Below are positions 27,193-36,546 of a stretch of 64,000 nucleotides of DNA, piece by piece (the stretch's first letter is position 1; every line of letters begins with the position of its first letter). Location of the stretch: positions 434,001 through 498,000 of the forward strand of contig NZ_CP090640.1 of NCBI RefSeq assembly GCF_029633825.1, written 5' to 3'. The position numbers were made by a program, and so were the translations under genes. Below the pieces are notes generated by a model. The model saw nothing but the letters and a program-made list of their open reading frames with translations. It was not told where the DNA came from and searched no databases. Source of the stretch: Burkholderia contaminans. GTDB taxonomy: Bacteria; Pseudomonadota; Gammaproteobacteria; Burkholderiales; Burkholderiaceae.

Positions 27193-27746
27193 TAGGTACA
27201 GTCATGCATCTTGGCCAGCTTTGTTTTCAGCTCCTCGAGCGCGCGCGGCTCACTAATGCCTAGCACTGGGTCCGTGCGAACCAGATTGTCTCGGCACCAT
27301 GTAGGCCAATGGAGCCAGTCATCATCCAGCGCTAACCACGCGGCGGGCTTACGTCGCAGTACGTCAGCCCAGATTTGCATTCCTCGAGGTGCGGCGGCGA
27401 AATCCTCGGCGCCCATTGTGCTGTGATAAGTCGCCCCTACAACTCTTGCCTGCAGTCCAGGAGTCAGTCTGCGCGCCACGCGCTGGATGCTCCCTCGATA
27501 ACGCCGCACCCAACTTGTCGACAGCACTATGCGTAGCTCAACATACGGCAAAAGTATTTCTTCGAGCAGGCCGCAATGTTCGAAAAGAGAATGACCAGGT
27601 GCGTCTATGAGCGTCGGGCCACGTTTGTGTAGCAAATATACAGACTCGGGATGTAGAACGCCGTCGAAATCAAGCATTAGCACGCGGCCGCCCGTGTGTC
27701 GTGGGGGCGGTATCTCGTACGTCTGCCCAGCGAATTCTTTTAGCAT
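27192..27746 (-). CDS. HAD-domain protein
   Basis: The 184-residue protein has motif I MLDFDGVLHP (Asp nucleophile and acid/base), motif II IVLSTSW, and the late acidic LALDDDW. This pattern matches the HAD domain seen in Swiss-Army-Knife RNA-repair proteins and related stand-alone genes, so a phosphatase or nucleotidase role is likely. The start overlaps the upstream gene's end by 7 nt and its stop overlaps the next start (TAATG), so it is in an operon. Confidence 0.75.
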   Translation of the reverse strand: MLKEFAGQTYEIPPPRHTGGRVLMLDFDGVLHPESVYLLHKRGPTLIDAPGHSLFEHCGLLEEILLPYVELRIVLSTSWVRRYRGSIQRVARRLTPGLQARVVGATYHSTMGAEDFAAAPRGMQIWADVLRRKPAAWLALDDDWLHWPTWCRDNLVRTDPVLGISEPRALEELKTKLAKMHDCT

Positions 27747-28186
27747 TGTTTATCGCCGCCTCTCTGGAGAGCCGCTTGCCAAGCTTCCAGCACGCGACGC
27801 GCGGTGGTAATCACGTCGTCGCCAATCACATACGGTGCGGGTGGCAGCTCCGTAACCGATTGAGCCGTTCTTGCGCTGGCGTAAACGAGACTCCCTTTGC
27901 ATAGAACGTCAATTCGAAAGGTGGCCACGAGCCGGGTGTCAGCACTTGTAGGGCCGAGGGAAGTCTCATGAACAAAAATCGTGAAGCGCGTCGACACCGC
28001 ATATGGGCCACGTGGCGTAGGATAGGCTAGCGCCCGTAGAGCGCGCTGCGCCGTCGAACCGCCCGAATCGATGGACGCACCGTCGCACACCACCTTCAAG
28101 GTATCGCCACTGCAGTCACCCAGATACACAGCGACGTCCGTCTGCACGGCAGCGCTATGTTGCGATATACCCGGGGCATCGCACAT
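27740..28186 (-). CDS. Hypothetical protein
   Basis: The 148-residue protein (MCDAPGISQHSAAVQTDVAV to LQRGGDKQC) has alternating beta-like segments such as VYLGDCSGDTLKVVCDGASI and STRFTIFVHETSLG. I do not recognise the family. It is 28 bp downstream of the AbiEi-like gene and overlaps the HAD gene. Confidence 0.6.
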   Translation of the reverse strand: MCDAPGISQHSAAVQTDVAVYLGDCSGDTLKVVCDGASIDSGGSTAQRALRALAYPTPRGPYAVSTRFTIFVHETSLGPTSADTRLVATFRIDVLCKGSLVYASARTAQSVTELPPAPYVIGDDVITTARRVLEAWQAALQRGGDKQC

Positions 28187-28214
28187 GGCTAGTCCTCTCG
28201 CGTCTCAATTCGTC

Positions 28215-28631
28215 TCATGGCGTGTCCTGATTACCGCGCTCGTACACGACTCTCCTGCTACCAACCTGAATCCGCCGGGTGATACGTCGTCGGCCAGTGG
28301 TGACGACTGCCACCATCGGTATTTGCGTGGACGTACCACCGTTGTACTCTCTCGCGAGCTTTCCCGGACCGACGGAAATGCCCAGCTTTTTGAAGGCCTC
28401 CGCAGCTATTGACTCGAACGTTGCGGCCGGCGCGGGACGGCCTGTATATCGATTTATGCGGGTTTTGGCATATATGCCATGGCCTACTCGTATCAGTTGT
28501 CCAGTCGCGACCAGCTTGGCTAGCACACGGGTCAGCTGCGATTGGCTTCCCAGTCCCGACACCTCCGAGCGAAGAATGACGACGCTCTTGCGCCGGCGGA
28601 TGGAGCGCACGACACGAGTTTCCAGTGTCAT
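28215..28631 (-). CDS. DUF6088 / AbiEi-like antitoxin-family protein
   Basis: The 138-residue protein has an N-terminal winged-helix region (SQLTRVLAKLVATGQLIRVG) followed by HGIYAKTR and a P-rich segment leading to AAEAFKKLGISVGPGKLARE. This is the layout of AbiEi/DUF6088 antitoxin proteins of type IV toxin-antitoxin loci. No AbiEii nucleotidyltransferase is encoded next to it, so the partner is either another gene here or missing. Confidence 0.75.
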   Translation of the reverse strand: MTLETRVVRSIRRRKSVVILRSEVSGLGSQSQLTRVLAKLVATGQLIRVGHGIYAKTRINRYTGRPAPAATFESIAAEAFKKLGISVGPGKLAREYNGGTSTQIPMVAVVTTGRRRITRRIQVGSRRVVYERGNQDTP

Positions 28632-28743
28632 CTTCGCCAGTAGCCCGGCACATTGCCGGATGAAGCCAATCGCAAAGAAGTCTCCCGATTGCTGCGTCGA
28701 CTTGCATCCCGCAGAACGCGACCAGTACCAAACGAGCGACGCT

Positions 28744-29277
28744 TCAAAGCGGGTCTCCCCGCCGCATACGGAGCATGATGTCCGCGACCGCGGGTTGATG
28801 GTCTCTACTAGCCAGATGGAGCAGCACAGCGAGGCCGATTTCTGAAGCAGAATGAGATGGGTCCACGCGCATTCGCGCGATTTTTACCGCCCGCTGGCCA
28901 GTGGCAACAGCCTCCCCACGTACTCGCCCTACCGAGTCAACAGATACTGTGAACCGACCGGCCGCATTTTGCACAGACGCTCGCTCCCGCTCCACGAGGC
29001 AGGTCACATGCGCTACGCGGCCCCGTTGTGTAGTCGGCACAGGCCTATTTGCTATCACGGGACCGTCCTCCGATATGAGTTGTGCGCTCTCATATCGGTG
29101 TAAAGCGTGATATGCGTCAGCCCAAATATCTGGAACGCCGCTGTGCTGTATGCACCGGGTGTACAGCTCTTGCGTCCATCGCAGGTCTGAGCCGAAACGG
29201 CCAACGCACACGGCAATGGCGATATCCTCGTCCTGCCTGAATCGCGCCGGTTCTACTACATAAGCCAACATCACCAC
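28744..29277 (-). CDS. Hypothetical protein, first gene of the leftward operon
   Basis: The 177-residue protein (MVMLAYVVEPARFRQDEDIA to LRMRRGDPL) has no recognised domain, signal peptide or membrane span. It begins the leftward gene set (28744, 28215, 27740, 27192, 26701) and is divergent from the XRE gene at 29554. Confidence 0.6.
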   Translation of the reverse strand: MVMLAYVVEPARFRQDEDIAIAVCVGRFGSDLRWTQELYTRCIQHSGVPDIWADAYHALHRYESAQLISEDGPVIANRPVPTTQRGRVAHVTCLVERERASVQNAAGRFTVSVDSVGRVRGEAVATGQRAVKIARMRVDPSHSASEIGLAVLLHLASRDHQPAVADIMLRMRRGDPL

Positions 29278-29497
29278 TGCTCCTGTTACATCGCGTCTCG
29301 TTGACGGCAGCCTGTCTCGGTGTCACACGATTGCACGCCATTCCTAGCAGGCGTCGGCACCAAACACGTTCTGCACCAGCAGCAAACCCGGGGCCACCTA
29401 TAAGTCGGTAACCCTGCGCAGGGAGGACATGCGCTCTCTGCGACCCGGGTGGCCGATGGGTGCCCAGTCTAAAGCGGAAAACATACAATGTAAAGAT

Positions 29498-29517
29498 TGG
29501 CAGTTTATAAACTGCCA
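29498..29517. promoter_or_regulatory. Perfect 20-bp palindrome, probable operator
   Basis: TGGCAGTTTATAAACTGCCA is a perfect palindrome between two divergent genes, 37-70 bp upstream of the XRE start. Its AT-rich core and position suit an operator for that regulator. Confidence 0.7.
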
Positions 29518-29553
29518 CTTTAAATAGGGTAGATTCACAGCTGGCGATGGGCG

Positions 29554-29895
29554 ATGCTCCTGTCGCATATGGAAGACACCACAACACCTCACCAAAAGGC
29601 TGCCCGGCTGCGGCTCGGTGCGAATCTAAAATTGTTACGCGGGAAGCTGGGCATCTCGCAAGAGGTGCTCGCTGACCGCGTGGGGTTGCACCGAAATCAC
29701 GTCGGGCAGATTGAGCGGGGCTTGGCGAACGTAACTCTGGACACTCTGGTGTCGCTCGCCAATGCGCTCGGCGTTCACGAGTCTCAACTGCTCCTAGAAC
29801 CTACCGAGCGCCCTGTATCCATCAAGACCGGCCGCAAGAAGAAGACCGACGCAGGCGGCCAGACCACGGGCGACCGCAATAAGCCGAAAACTTAA
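29554..29895 (+). CDS. XRE-family regulator
   Basis: The 113-residue protein has a helix-turn-helix at about 20-75 (RLGANLKLLRGKLGISQEVL, then GLHRNHVGQIERGLANVTLD) and a Lys/Arg-rich tail. The ATG at 29569 (MEDTTTPHQ) is an equally good start. A 20-bp palindrome upstream suggests autoregulation and control of the divergent operon. Confidence 0.88.
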   Translation: MLLSHMEDTTTPHQKAARLRLGANLKLLRGKLGISQEVLADRVGLHRNHVGQIERGLANVTLDTLVSLANALGVHESQLLLEPTERPVSIKTGRKKKTDAGGQTTGDRNKPKT

Positions 29896-30426
29896 CGCCT
29901 CGGTTATCCGGTTGATGCCGGCGCGGTGTCTTAAACGCGTCCGCTCAAAAAATCGTACTCGTGGTGGCAGAGCCAAGAGTGCTGCCTCGTCGCAGGATGG
30001 CTGTACCGACTCGGTCGCGGAACGACGTCCATGACGCTCGCAGCCACGCCTCGACGGCGCCCTGACACCAACGCAAAAGCTCGTGGTCAAGGAGCCCGGC
30101 CTCCCGAGCGCGGCCATCTGTCAGGCCACGCCCATCCGCGTTGTGTGCGTGACTCCGAATCCGCACATGTTGGCCAGGGCTTGAACCGCTCTCCCCTTCC
30201 TCCCTCTTTTCGCCTAAAACAGCCTGTTCATCCAACGTCGCTATATGCCTTTGGAACGCTGCGACGCTTGGCCATCGCTGATGGACGTCGCAACGCTCCG
30301 CGCGCCGCGGGACGCTGCGAAACACATAACGGCAGTGCTCCTGCATTTTACGAACCAGATACAGCTCGCCCGCATTCGCGCATTACCTTGCTGGGCGAGA
30401 CTTGCACGGGATTTAGCCGTTAGAAA
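29896..30426. other. Region with no convincing gene
   Basis: A leftward frame at 29945-30346 (133 codons) has partly protein-like sequence (LDHELLRWCQGAVEAWLRAS), but it has no recognised family and no good start signal. It may be a decayed gene. Confidence 0.4.
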
Positions 30427-31859
30427 ATGCTTAACGAAGCCGTTATTCCGCCGCGGACGGTCGCCGTGACCGCGCCCTTCCACCATCCTGCCCCGACTGT
30501 CGGCAATCCCGACTCCGAATCGCGCGGGCACAGACACGTCCGGCTGACATACGAGGAGTTCGAGAACCACGTGCGGAGGCTTCTTGCCGCGGACGGGTGG
30601 TCGGCTCAGCGTGTTGCCAATATCATTTCCGCCCTGCACGGCTGGATGAAAGTGCTTGGAGTCAGCGCAAACGACGTCGTCGCCGAAGAGCTGAGTACTC
30701 GCTTTGCACAAGCATTCAGACGGTATGAAGACACGATTGCCACGCAGCTCTCAAGCCGTACCCAAAAAGACCGCCAGGAACAGCTACACAAGCTGAAGCA
30801 ACTGTATGACGCCGTCTCCATTGACGACCTGCTTCCAGTCGTCTTCAGTGATGCATTGCGTTTCGCCGTTGAACGCAGCGGCGAAACCCTCGCCCAGATA
30901 GGTCGACTGTCCGGAATCTATCCTCAAGTCCTCGGACGGTGGATACAAGGACACGAAATTCCGCAATACCAATCCATCTTCGCAAAAATTCCCGGGCTCG
31001 AGCAAGCGTTGGGACTGCCTCCGAACACTTTGCTTGACCGGTTACCGCAGCGGCGTCGCGAACGGTACGAGCGCCGTGCTGCCGAGGCGGCTGCCCCGCG
31101 AAAGGATAAGTCACCCAAAGGTAAGCGCGGCGAGAAAGCCATATGTCACATTCGGCCGACAGCGCGCCTGAAGGCTCAATGGGAGGAACTGATTAGGTTC
31201 AAGACTGACACGACACGCGACGGCGCAACAGCTCGAAACAGTTGGCGTCTCAAGTCTGTTGAAAGCAGTGGATTTCGCATCATTTGGGCGAATATGTGCG
31301 ATGGTTCGGTGTGCGCTACAGCAGGAGTGCATTGGAGCGTCTTTGCACCGTTCCTGGGCTTCATCACAACGCATTCGGTTCGCGGGCACACTGTGCCACT
31401 CGAGCATGCAGATACGCTTGCTTGGCTGACCTCGACCGTCCACATCAAGTCGTTTGTTCAATTCCTTCGCATCCGGTCAAACAACGTCACGCATCACGGT
31501 GTGATAACGCTGCTGAGCAATGCCCGGTCTCATCTGCGACCGAGTACGGGTTTCCTGTGGCTACATTCCGAACTACTCGACGACCTGTGCCTCGCGGGCG
31601 ACACGCGTGCGCACGATATTGCCGCTCACGACAATCCTGAGCAGGCGTGGCGCACCCACTGTGCGGAGGCTTATCGCGAATTGCTCCAGTTGGAAAAGTC
31701 GCTGGCCGCACAGTCCCCCGTGCGTTGTGTCCGCAGCCCTGCACGACGCATTGAGTCCATATTGGCAAGCGATTTCCCACTAAAAAGTCTGGTGAAGATG
31801 GTGCGCGACCTGGAAGCAGACGAGCCACCGCAGGCGCACCATCGGGACTACGTGGCATG

Positions 31860-31866
31860 GATTCGC
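31860..31866 (+). repeat. Target-site duplication, left copy
   Basis: GATTCGC directly precedes the IS left end and is repeated at 34584-34590 right after the right end. A 7-bp duplication is within the range for IS21-family elements. Confidence 0.9.
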
Positions 31867-31884
31867 TGCGTATTTCGGCGAAGC

Positions 31885-32095
31885 CGAACACGGATTTCGG
31901 TTGAAGTCGAACAGGGTTTCCGGAGGAAGGTGAACAGCCGTTTCGCTTGAAGTCGAACAGTTTCGGGGTATTCCGAAATTGGTGTTCGGCGTTCCGAAAC
32001 GCGTGTTCATCTTCCCGAAATCGGTGTTCAGCCCGCCGAAACGGCTGTTCACTGCGCCGAAATGTGTGTTCGGCGTGCCGAAACGAAAGGCGCGG
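31885..32095. repeat. 21-bp-period repeats at the IS left end
   Basis: About eight copies of a GTGTTC...CCGAAA motif recur roughly every 21 bp between the left end and istA. The shadow translation repeats CSxxRNx every seven residues. Two to three related copies occur at the right end. They are likely transposase binding sites on one face of the helix. Confidence 0.8.
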
Positions 32096-32167
32096 TTTCG
32101 GTTGGCGGTACTGCGGATGGCTCAATCGGCCGGCGGTTAAGGTTGCTCCTTTTGGGAGAAACCGACT

Positions 32168-33720
32168 ATGCCGGCTCACCGGACGACCATGCGCAAAATA
32201 AAAGATGTGCTTCGCCTGAAATGGACCTGTAATCTGTCTCACCGGCAAGTGAGCGGCGCGCTCGGCGTCGGGCTCGGTACCATTACCCAATATTTGCAGC
32301 TTGCCGCCTCGGCCGGCCTGGACTGGGCGAAGATCGAGCCGCTGTCCGAGGCAGAGCTGGAGCAGTTGCTCGTCAACGGCGCCGTTCCGACGACGGCCGC
32401 AGGCAAGCGCATGGAGCCTGACTGCGCCTGGATTCATCGGGAGTTGCGCCGCAAAGGCGTAACCTTGCAACTGCTGTGGGAGGAGTACGTCGGCGCGAAC
32501 CCCGGCCAGAAGACCTTGCGCTACACGCAGTTCTGTCAGCGATACAAGGACTGGGCCCAGACGTTGAAGCGCTCGATGCCCCAGCAACATTACGCCGGCG
32601 AGAAGTTGTTCGCCGACTACGCCGGGCAAACGGTGCCGATTCTCGATCGCACCGGCGGCATTGCGTTCAAGGCGCACATCTTCGTCGCCGTGCTCGGCGC
32701 ATCGAATTACACGTATGCGTGCGCTACGCGATCGGAAGCGACACCCGACTGGATCGGTGGCCTCATTGACGCGATGGAGTTCTGCGGCGGCGTGCCCGCT
32801 CTGCTTGTGCCCGACAACCCGAGGGCACTGATCTCGAACGCCGACCGCTACGAACCCACGCTCGGCCTGACCACGCAGGACTTCGTGAACCATTACGGTA
32901 CCGCGATGCTGCCCGCGCGCCCGCGCAAGCCGAAGGATAAGGCGAAAGTTGAGGTCGGCGTACAGATCGTCGAACGATGGATTCTCGCCCGCCTCCGGAA
33001 TTACCGGTTCTACAGTCTGGCCGAACTGAACAAGGCGATCGCCGGGTTGATCAATGACCTGAATACGCGGCCGTTCAAGAAGCTCGATGGCACTCGACGC
33101 GAGTGGTTCGAGCGGCTCGACAAACCGGCGCTGCGCCCGTTGCCGACGCGTCGCTACGAAATCGCCACCTTCCAGAAGTGCCGCGTCAACATTGACGCGC
33201 ACATTGAGGTAGACGGTCACTACTACAGCGCACCGCACAGTCTTGTGCGTCAGGAAGTCCACGCGCGCGTGACGCGTTACGGTGTAGAAGTCCTGCACGG
33301 CGGCAAGCGCGTTGCCGCCCACGCTCGCAGTCGGCTCAAGGGAAGTACACCACCGTGGCCGAGCATATGCCTGCGGCTTACCGCGCCCACATGGAATGGA
33401 CCCCGAGCCGGCTGCTGCACTGGGGTACATCGATCGGCGTCAGCGCTGAGGCGATCGTCAGGCATTTGCTGACGAACCGTCCGCACCCGGAAATGGGATA
33501 CCGGGCCTGCCTGGGTCTGCTGTCGCTGTCGCGCAAGTACGGCAAGGAGCGGCTGGAAGCGGCGTGTCAGCGCGCACTCGTGATTGGCGCGCCGACCCAG
33601 CGGTCCGTGCGCACCATCCTGCAAACCGGCGCCGACAAGCATCCACTGCCACAAAGCGGGGCCACCGAATGGCAGTCGCCCCTGCACGAGAACGTGCGAG
33701 GGCCCAAGTATTACCACTGA
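32168..33720 (+). pseudogene. istA: istA transposase, 1-nt frameshift near 33338
   Basis: The first 390 codons read as an IS21-type DDE transposase: helix-turn-helix RQVSGALGVGLGTITQYLQL, catalytic Asp in LFADYAGQTV, Asp in VPDNPR and Glu in KVEVGVQIVE. After HARSRLKG the frame is lost and continues from KYTTVAEHMPAAYRAHMEWT to GPKYYH in another. One base is missing in AAGGGAAGTAC at about 33338. GGGAGA precedes the ATG at 32168. If intact it would be about 517 residues. Confidence 0.92.
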
Positions 33721-33735
33721 CCCAAGGAGGTCGCG

Positions 33736-34484
33736 ATGTTGATGCAGCAAACCCTCTCCCAGCTCAAGGCCCTCAAGCTGGACGGCATGGCTCGCGCGTT
33801 CGAGGAACAGGCGGCGCTGACGGCCAGCACGAGCCTGTCGTTCGAGGAACGCTTCGGCATGGTCGTGGATCGTGAGATCGCCTGGCGCGATACCCGGCGG
33901 CTCGAGCGATTGCTCAAGTCTGCGAAGCTCAAGAATCCCCGGGCCTGCGTTGAGGACATCGAGTACCGGCAGAGCCGTGGGCTCGACAAGGGTATCGTCG
34001 CTACGCTCGCCGGCTGTGACTGGATCCGCAATGCACAGAACCTCATCCTGACAGGGCCGACTGGCGCCGGAAAAACATGGGTCGCCTGCGCCTTCGGCCA
34101 GCAGGCCTGCCGACAGGGATTCTCCGTGCTGTACGTGCGCGTCGCCCGGCTGTTCGAGGAATTGAAGATCGCCCATGGCGACGGCAGCTTCACACGTCGG
34201 CTCGCGCAGCTCGCCAAGATGGACGTCCTGTTGCTCGACGACTGGGGACTGCAGGACGTCGACCAGGGCGCGCGCAACGACTTGCTCGAAGTGCTCGACG
34301 ATCGCGTCGGCACGCGATCCACGATCATCACATCGCAATTGCCCCTGAACACTGGCACGCCTGGCTGCAAGACCCGACTCTCGCCGACGCAATCCTCGAC
34401 CGCCTCGTCCATCAGGCTCACAAGCTTGCATTGAAGGGCGACTCGATGCGCAAGAAGAACGAACCTGATCAAAAAGTAGCCTGA
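33736..34484 (+). pseudogene. istB: istB helper ATPase, 1-nt frameshift near 34345
   Basis: The protein has Walker [20 protein letters not shown] and SQLP motifs of the IstB/DnaC-like AAA+ helper, which controls target choice. After TSQLPL the frame shifts; [20 protein letters not shown] through DQKVA follows in another frame. One base is missing in CCCCTGAACAC. It is 15 bp after istA. AGGAGG precedes the ATG. Confidence 0.93.
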
Positions 34485-34583
34485 TCTCGAACACCTGCAG
34501 TACAATCTAAGCACAACGCAGCACCTCCCTCCTGGCCTGTTCGACTTCACCGAAACGGGCGTTCAACTTCCCCGAAATACGCA

Positions 34584-34590
34584 GATTCGC
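34584..34590 (+). repeat. Target-site duplication, right copy
   Basis: GATTCGC follows the IS right end and matches 31860-31866. Confidence 0.9.
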
Positions 34591-35412
34591 GACGTCTTGC
34601 TCTGCAAGATGCTAGTCAGCAATCCATTGCGCGTCGGCCAGTTCAGCGTGATGCGGTTTCGGGGCGAGCGCCCGAACCTCTATCAAAGTACCGACGGAGG
34701 CTGGCGTCTACGGTTTGACCCGAGTGACTTCAAGAACGAAAAGGGCGCGGCGTTTGAAGAATATGATGCAGCGGTGGAACCGTCCGTCTGGCCCTGGATT
34801 CGCCGTTAACTGTCCGAAGCACGTGTGCATCTGCTCGGTGCCGACACAGACTATCTCTTCTTGCCGGGCGTCGAGGGGCCAAATCGCGGAGCCGGTTATG
34901 CCGCCATCGACATTGAGCCGTCCGGCAACTGGATTGCAGACGGCCTATCCGCACGGGTGAGAGTAGTAACCGCTCGGTACGCACCTGACACCGACGGCTT
35001 TGGGCCGCACGCGTTCAGACATATTGTTGCCACCGACCACCTGAAACGCCATCCGCAAGATTACATGACGGTCGCCCAACTGCTACACGATAAACTGGCG
35101 ACCGTGATGAAGGCGTATGCCCATTTGAAGGTTGATGACGGTTTGCGCACCTTGCATGCAGGTGTTGCGCAAGCGTTACACGAACTCGGCGAGTCACAAA
35201 GATAGAAGCGGTATGGCGGCGCGGCGCCGAACGGACGGCGACCACATTCAACAGCTCTAATTGCAGTGACTGCGCTCGTCGTTCACATGCGCTTCGAAAT
35301 GCACAAGCCAGGTTAGAAAGCCAAAAAAATCGGGATACGACGGCTGAGCATGAGATGCGTACGAATTCGGTTTTTCAGTCCGCGAACTACGCAGAGCGGC
35401 TTACGGAGAAAA

Positions 35413-36546
35413 CTACTCTTGGTCTACGAAACGCCCGTAGGTCTGCAGGGCGGGCAATAGTTGCTCATCCGCGTACCCGCACCCAGTCGATGCGATTGGC
35501 TTCTGGCCTTGTTTGTCCGCGGCCTCGGGGGGGTGACCTCCGCCGGCCTTCAGCACCGCAAGCATCGGCTCATAGCCCGGCACCCAGGCCGTCAGCCCCG
35601 TAAAGGTCGTCCGCATGGCAGCGAGTATGCGCATTCCTGCGAAGTCGAGGTCTCCCCAGAAGTACGACGGCATCTCTCGCCGGCCAAACAACCAACCTTC
35701 AAACTTTGCACGTAAGTCCCGTTCGAGACCGCCGCCCGCGGCGTAAAACAGCGAGCACCCCTCCATGGTGCGCAGCCGCTGTGCGCTCCCTTTGAAGCCG
35801 GACGCATAGACCAAAGCCAACTCATCGAAAACTCCACCGGGCGCGCGCATTGCGCGTTCGAAGCTCACCGAATTCTCAATGAAGAGGACTCCACGGTGAC
35901 CGCAGGCAGGCAAGAACACGTGCAATTGGATGGGAGACTCTGGGAATGGGCAATCGTCCATACCGAGAATGGCCGCAACCAATCCTTGACGCTTGTCGAG
36001 GACCTTGGACATCCCCCAGAACAACTGCGACGACACCTCACGCAGCAGCATCGATTTCTCCGCCAACCCCGGAAGCCGGTTCAACTGCTCCACGACCTCC
36101 GCCATCGTGCGACCCGGGATATCGATGCAATATTCTGAGACAAGGTGCTTTACCGTATCGCTTGCTAGCAAGCCAGACGACACGGCATCGCGCCAGCGCT
36201 CAGCGGACGACTTCACCCTTTCGTGCCGGCCGACTGCCGCACGCAGTTCTCGCTGGTCGACCACAGTCACACGCGGCGACGATGCGTAACCGGACCGACT
36301 TTTGAGCGCGGTTTCTGGCTTCACAGCTAGCCATCCGCATCGCACCATCGCGACAACATGCTCCCAAAGGTGTTCCTTCTGTGACTCTACTGACGACATA
36401 TAAAGCGCTGGCCAAGTGCGCTCGTCGAGCTGGACTGATTTCGCTTTAGCGCTTCCTCTCTGCTCGGCCGCGTCTAACCGGTCAACAAGCATGTTGAGCA
36501 ATTCTTGCACTGGCATGGACTTCAGCCAAAGAGACGTGCCGCTCAT
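35413..36546 (-). CDS. jetD: Wadjet nuclease subunit JetD
   Basis: The 377-residue protein has an N-terminal DUF3322-type region and a C-terminal Toprim-like DUF2220 domain with YFWGDLDFAGMRILAAMR, the metal-binding DxD site that cuts DNA. In Wadjet systems JetD cleaves circular plasmids once the JetABC loop extruder stalls. It overlaps the jetC stop by 4 nt. The order jetA-B-C-D is the type I arrangement. Confidence 0.93.
   Translation of the reverse strand: MSGTSLWLKSMPVQELLNMLVDRLDAAEQRGSAKAKSVQLDERTWPALYMSSVESQKEHLWEHVVAMVRCGWLAVKPETALKSRSGYASSPRVTVVDQRELRAAVGRHERVKSSAERWRDAVSSGLLASDTVKHLVSEYCIDIPGRTMAEVVEQLNRLPGLAEKSMLLREVSSQLFWGMSKVLDKRQGLVAAILGMDDCPFPESPIQLHVFLPACGHRGVLFIENSVSFERAMRAPGGVFDELALVYASGFKGSAQRLRTMEGCSLFYAAGGGLERDLRAKFEGWLFGRREMPSYFWGDLDFAGMRILAAMRTTFTGLTAWVPGYEPMLAVLKAGGGHPPEAADKQGQKPIASTGCGYADEQLLPALQTYGRFVDQE

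Larger units (their letters stand above)
31867..34583 (+). mobile_element. Complete IS21-family insertion sequence (2717 bp)
   Basis: The left end begins TGCGTATTTCGG and the right end is its inverse (CCGAAATACGCA). It is flanked by 7-bp GATTCGC duplications. It encodes IstA and IstB in the usual order. Both genes carry an apparent 1-nt deletion, so the copy may be inactive if the sequence is right. Left-end repeats spaced 21 bp are described separately. Confidence 0.95.
30427..35205 (+). pseudogene. Large tyrosine-recombinase-like gene broken by an IS21-family element
   Basis: The gene starts at 30427 and reads 480 codons to the insertion at 31866. The second part resumes in frame after the target duplication at 34591 and ends at 35205; joined, it would be about 684 residues. 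The N-terminal part has a helix-turn-helix-like region (AQIGRLSGIYPQVLGRWIQG). The C-terminal part has the recombinase HAFRHIVATDHL and the likely nucleophile in MKAYAHLKVDDG. A TAA at 34807-34809 breaks the second part again. The intact role is unknown; it may be a second integrase-like or accessory protein. Confidence 0.75.

Noticed and set aside
29945..30346. 133-codon leftward frame
   Set aside because: Only partly protein-like, no family and no start signal; kept as a note, not a gene.
31885..32095. Short regular repeats resembling a CRISPR array
   Set aside because: The 21-bp period leaves no spacers, and they lie inside the IS21 left end; they are transposase sites. No cas genes are present.
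31947..32201. 84-codon frame with a CSxxRN heptad repeat
   Set aside because: It is translation of the IS end repeats, not a protein gene.
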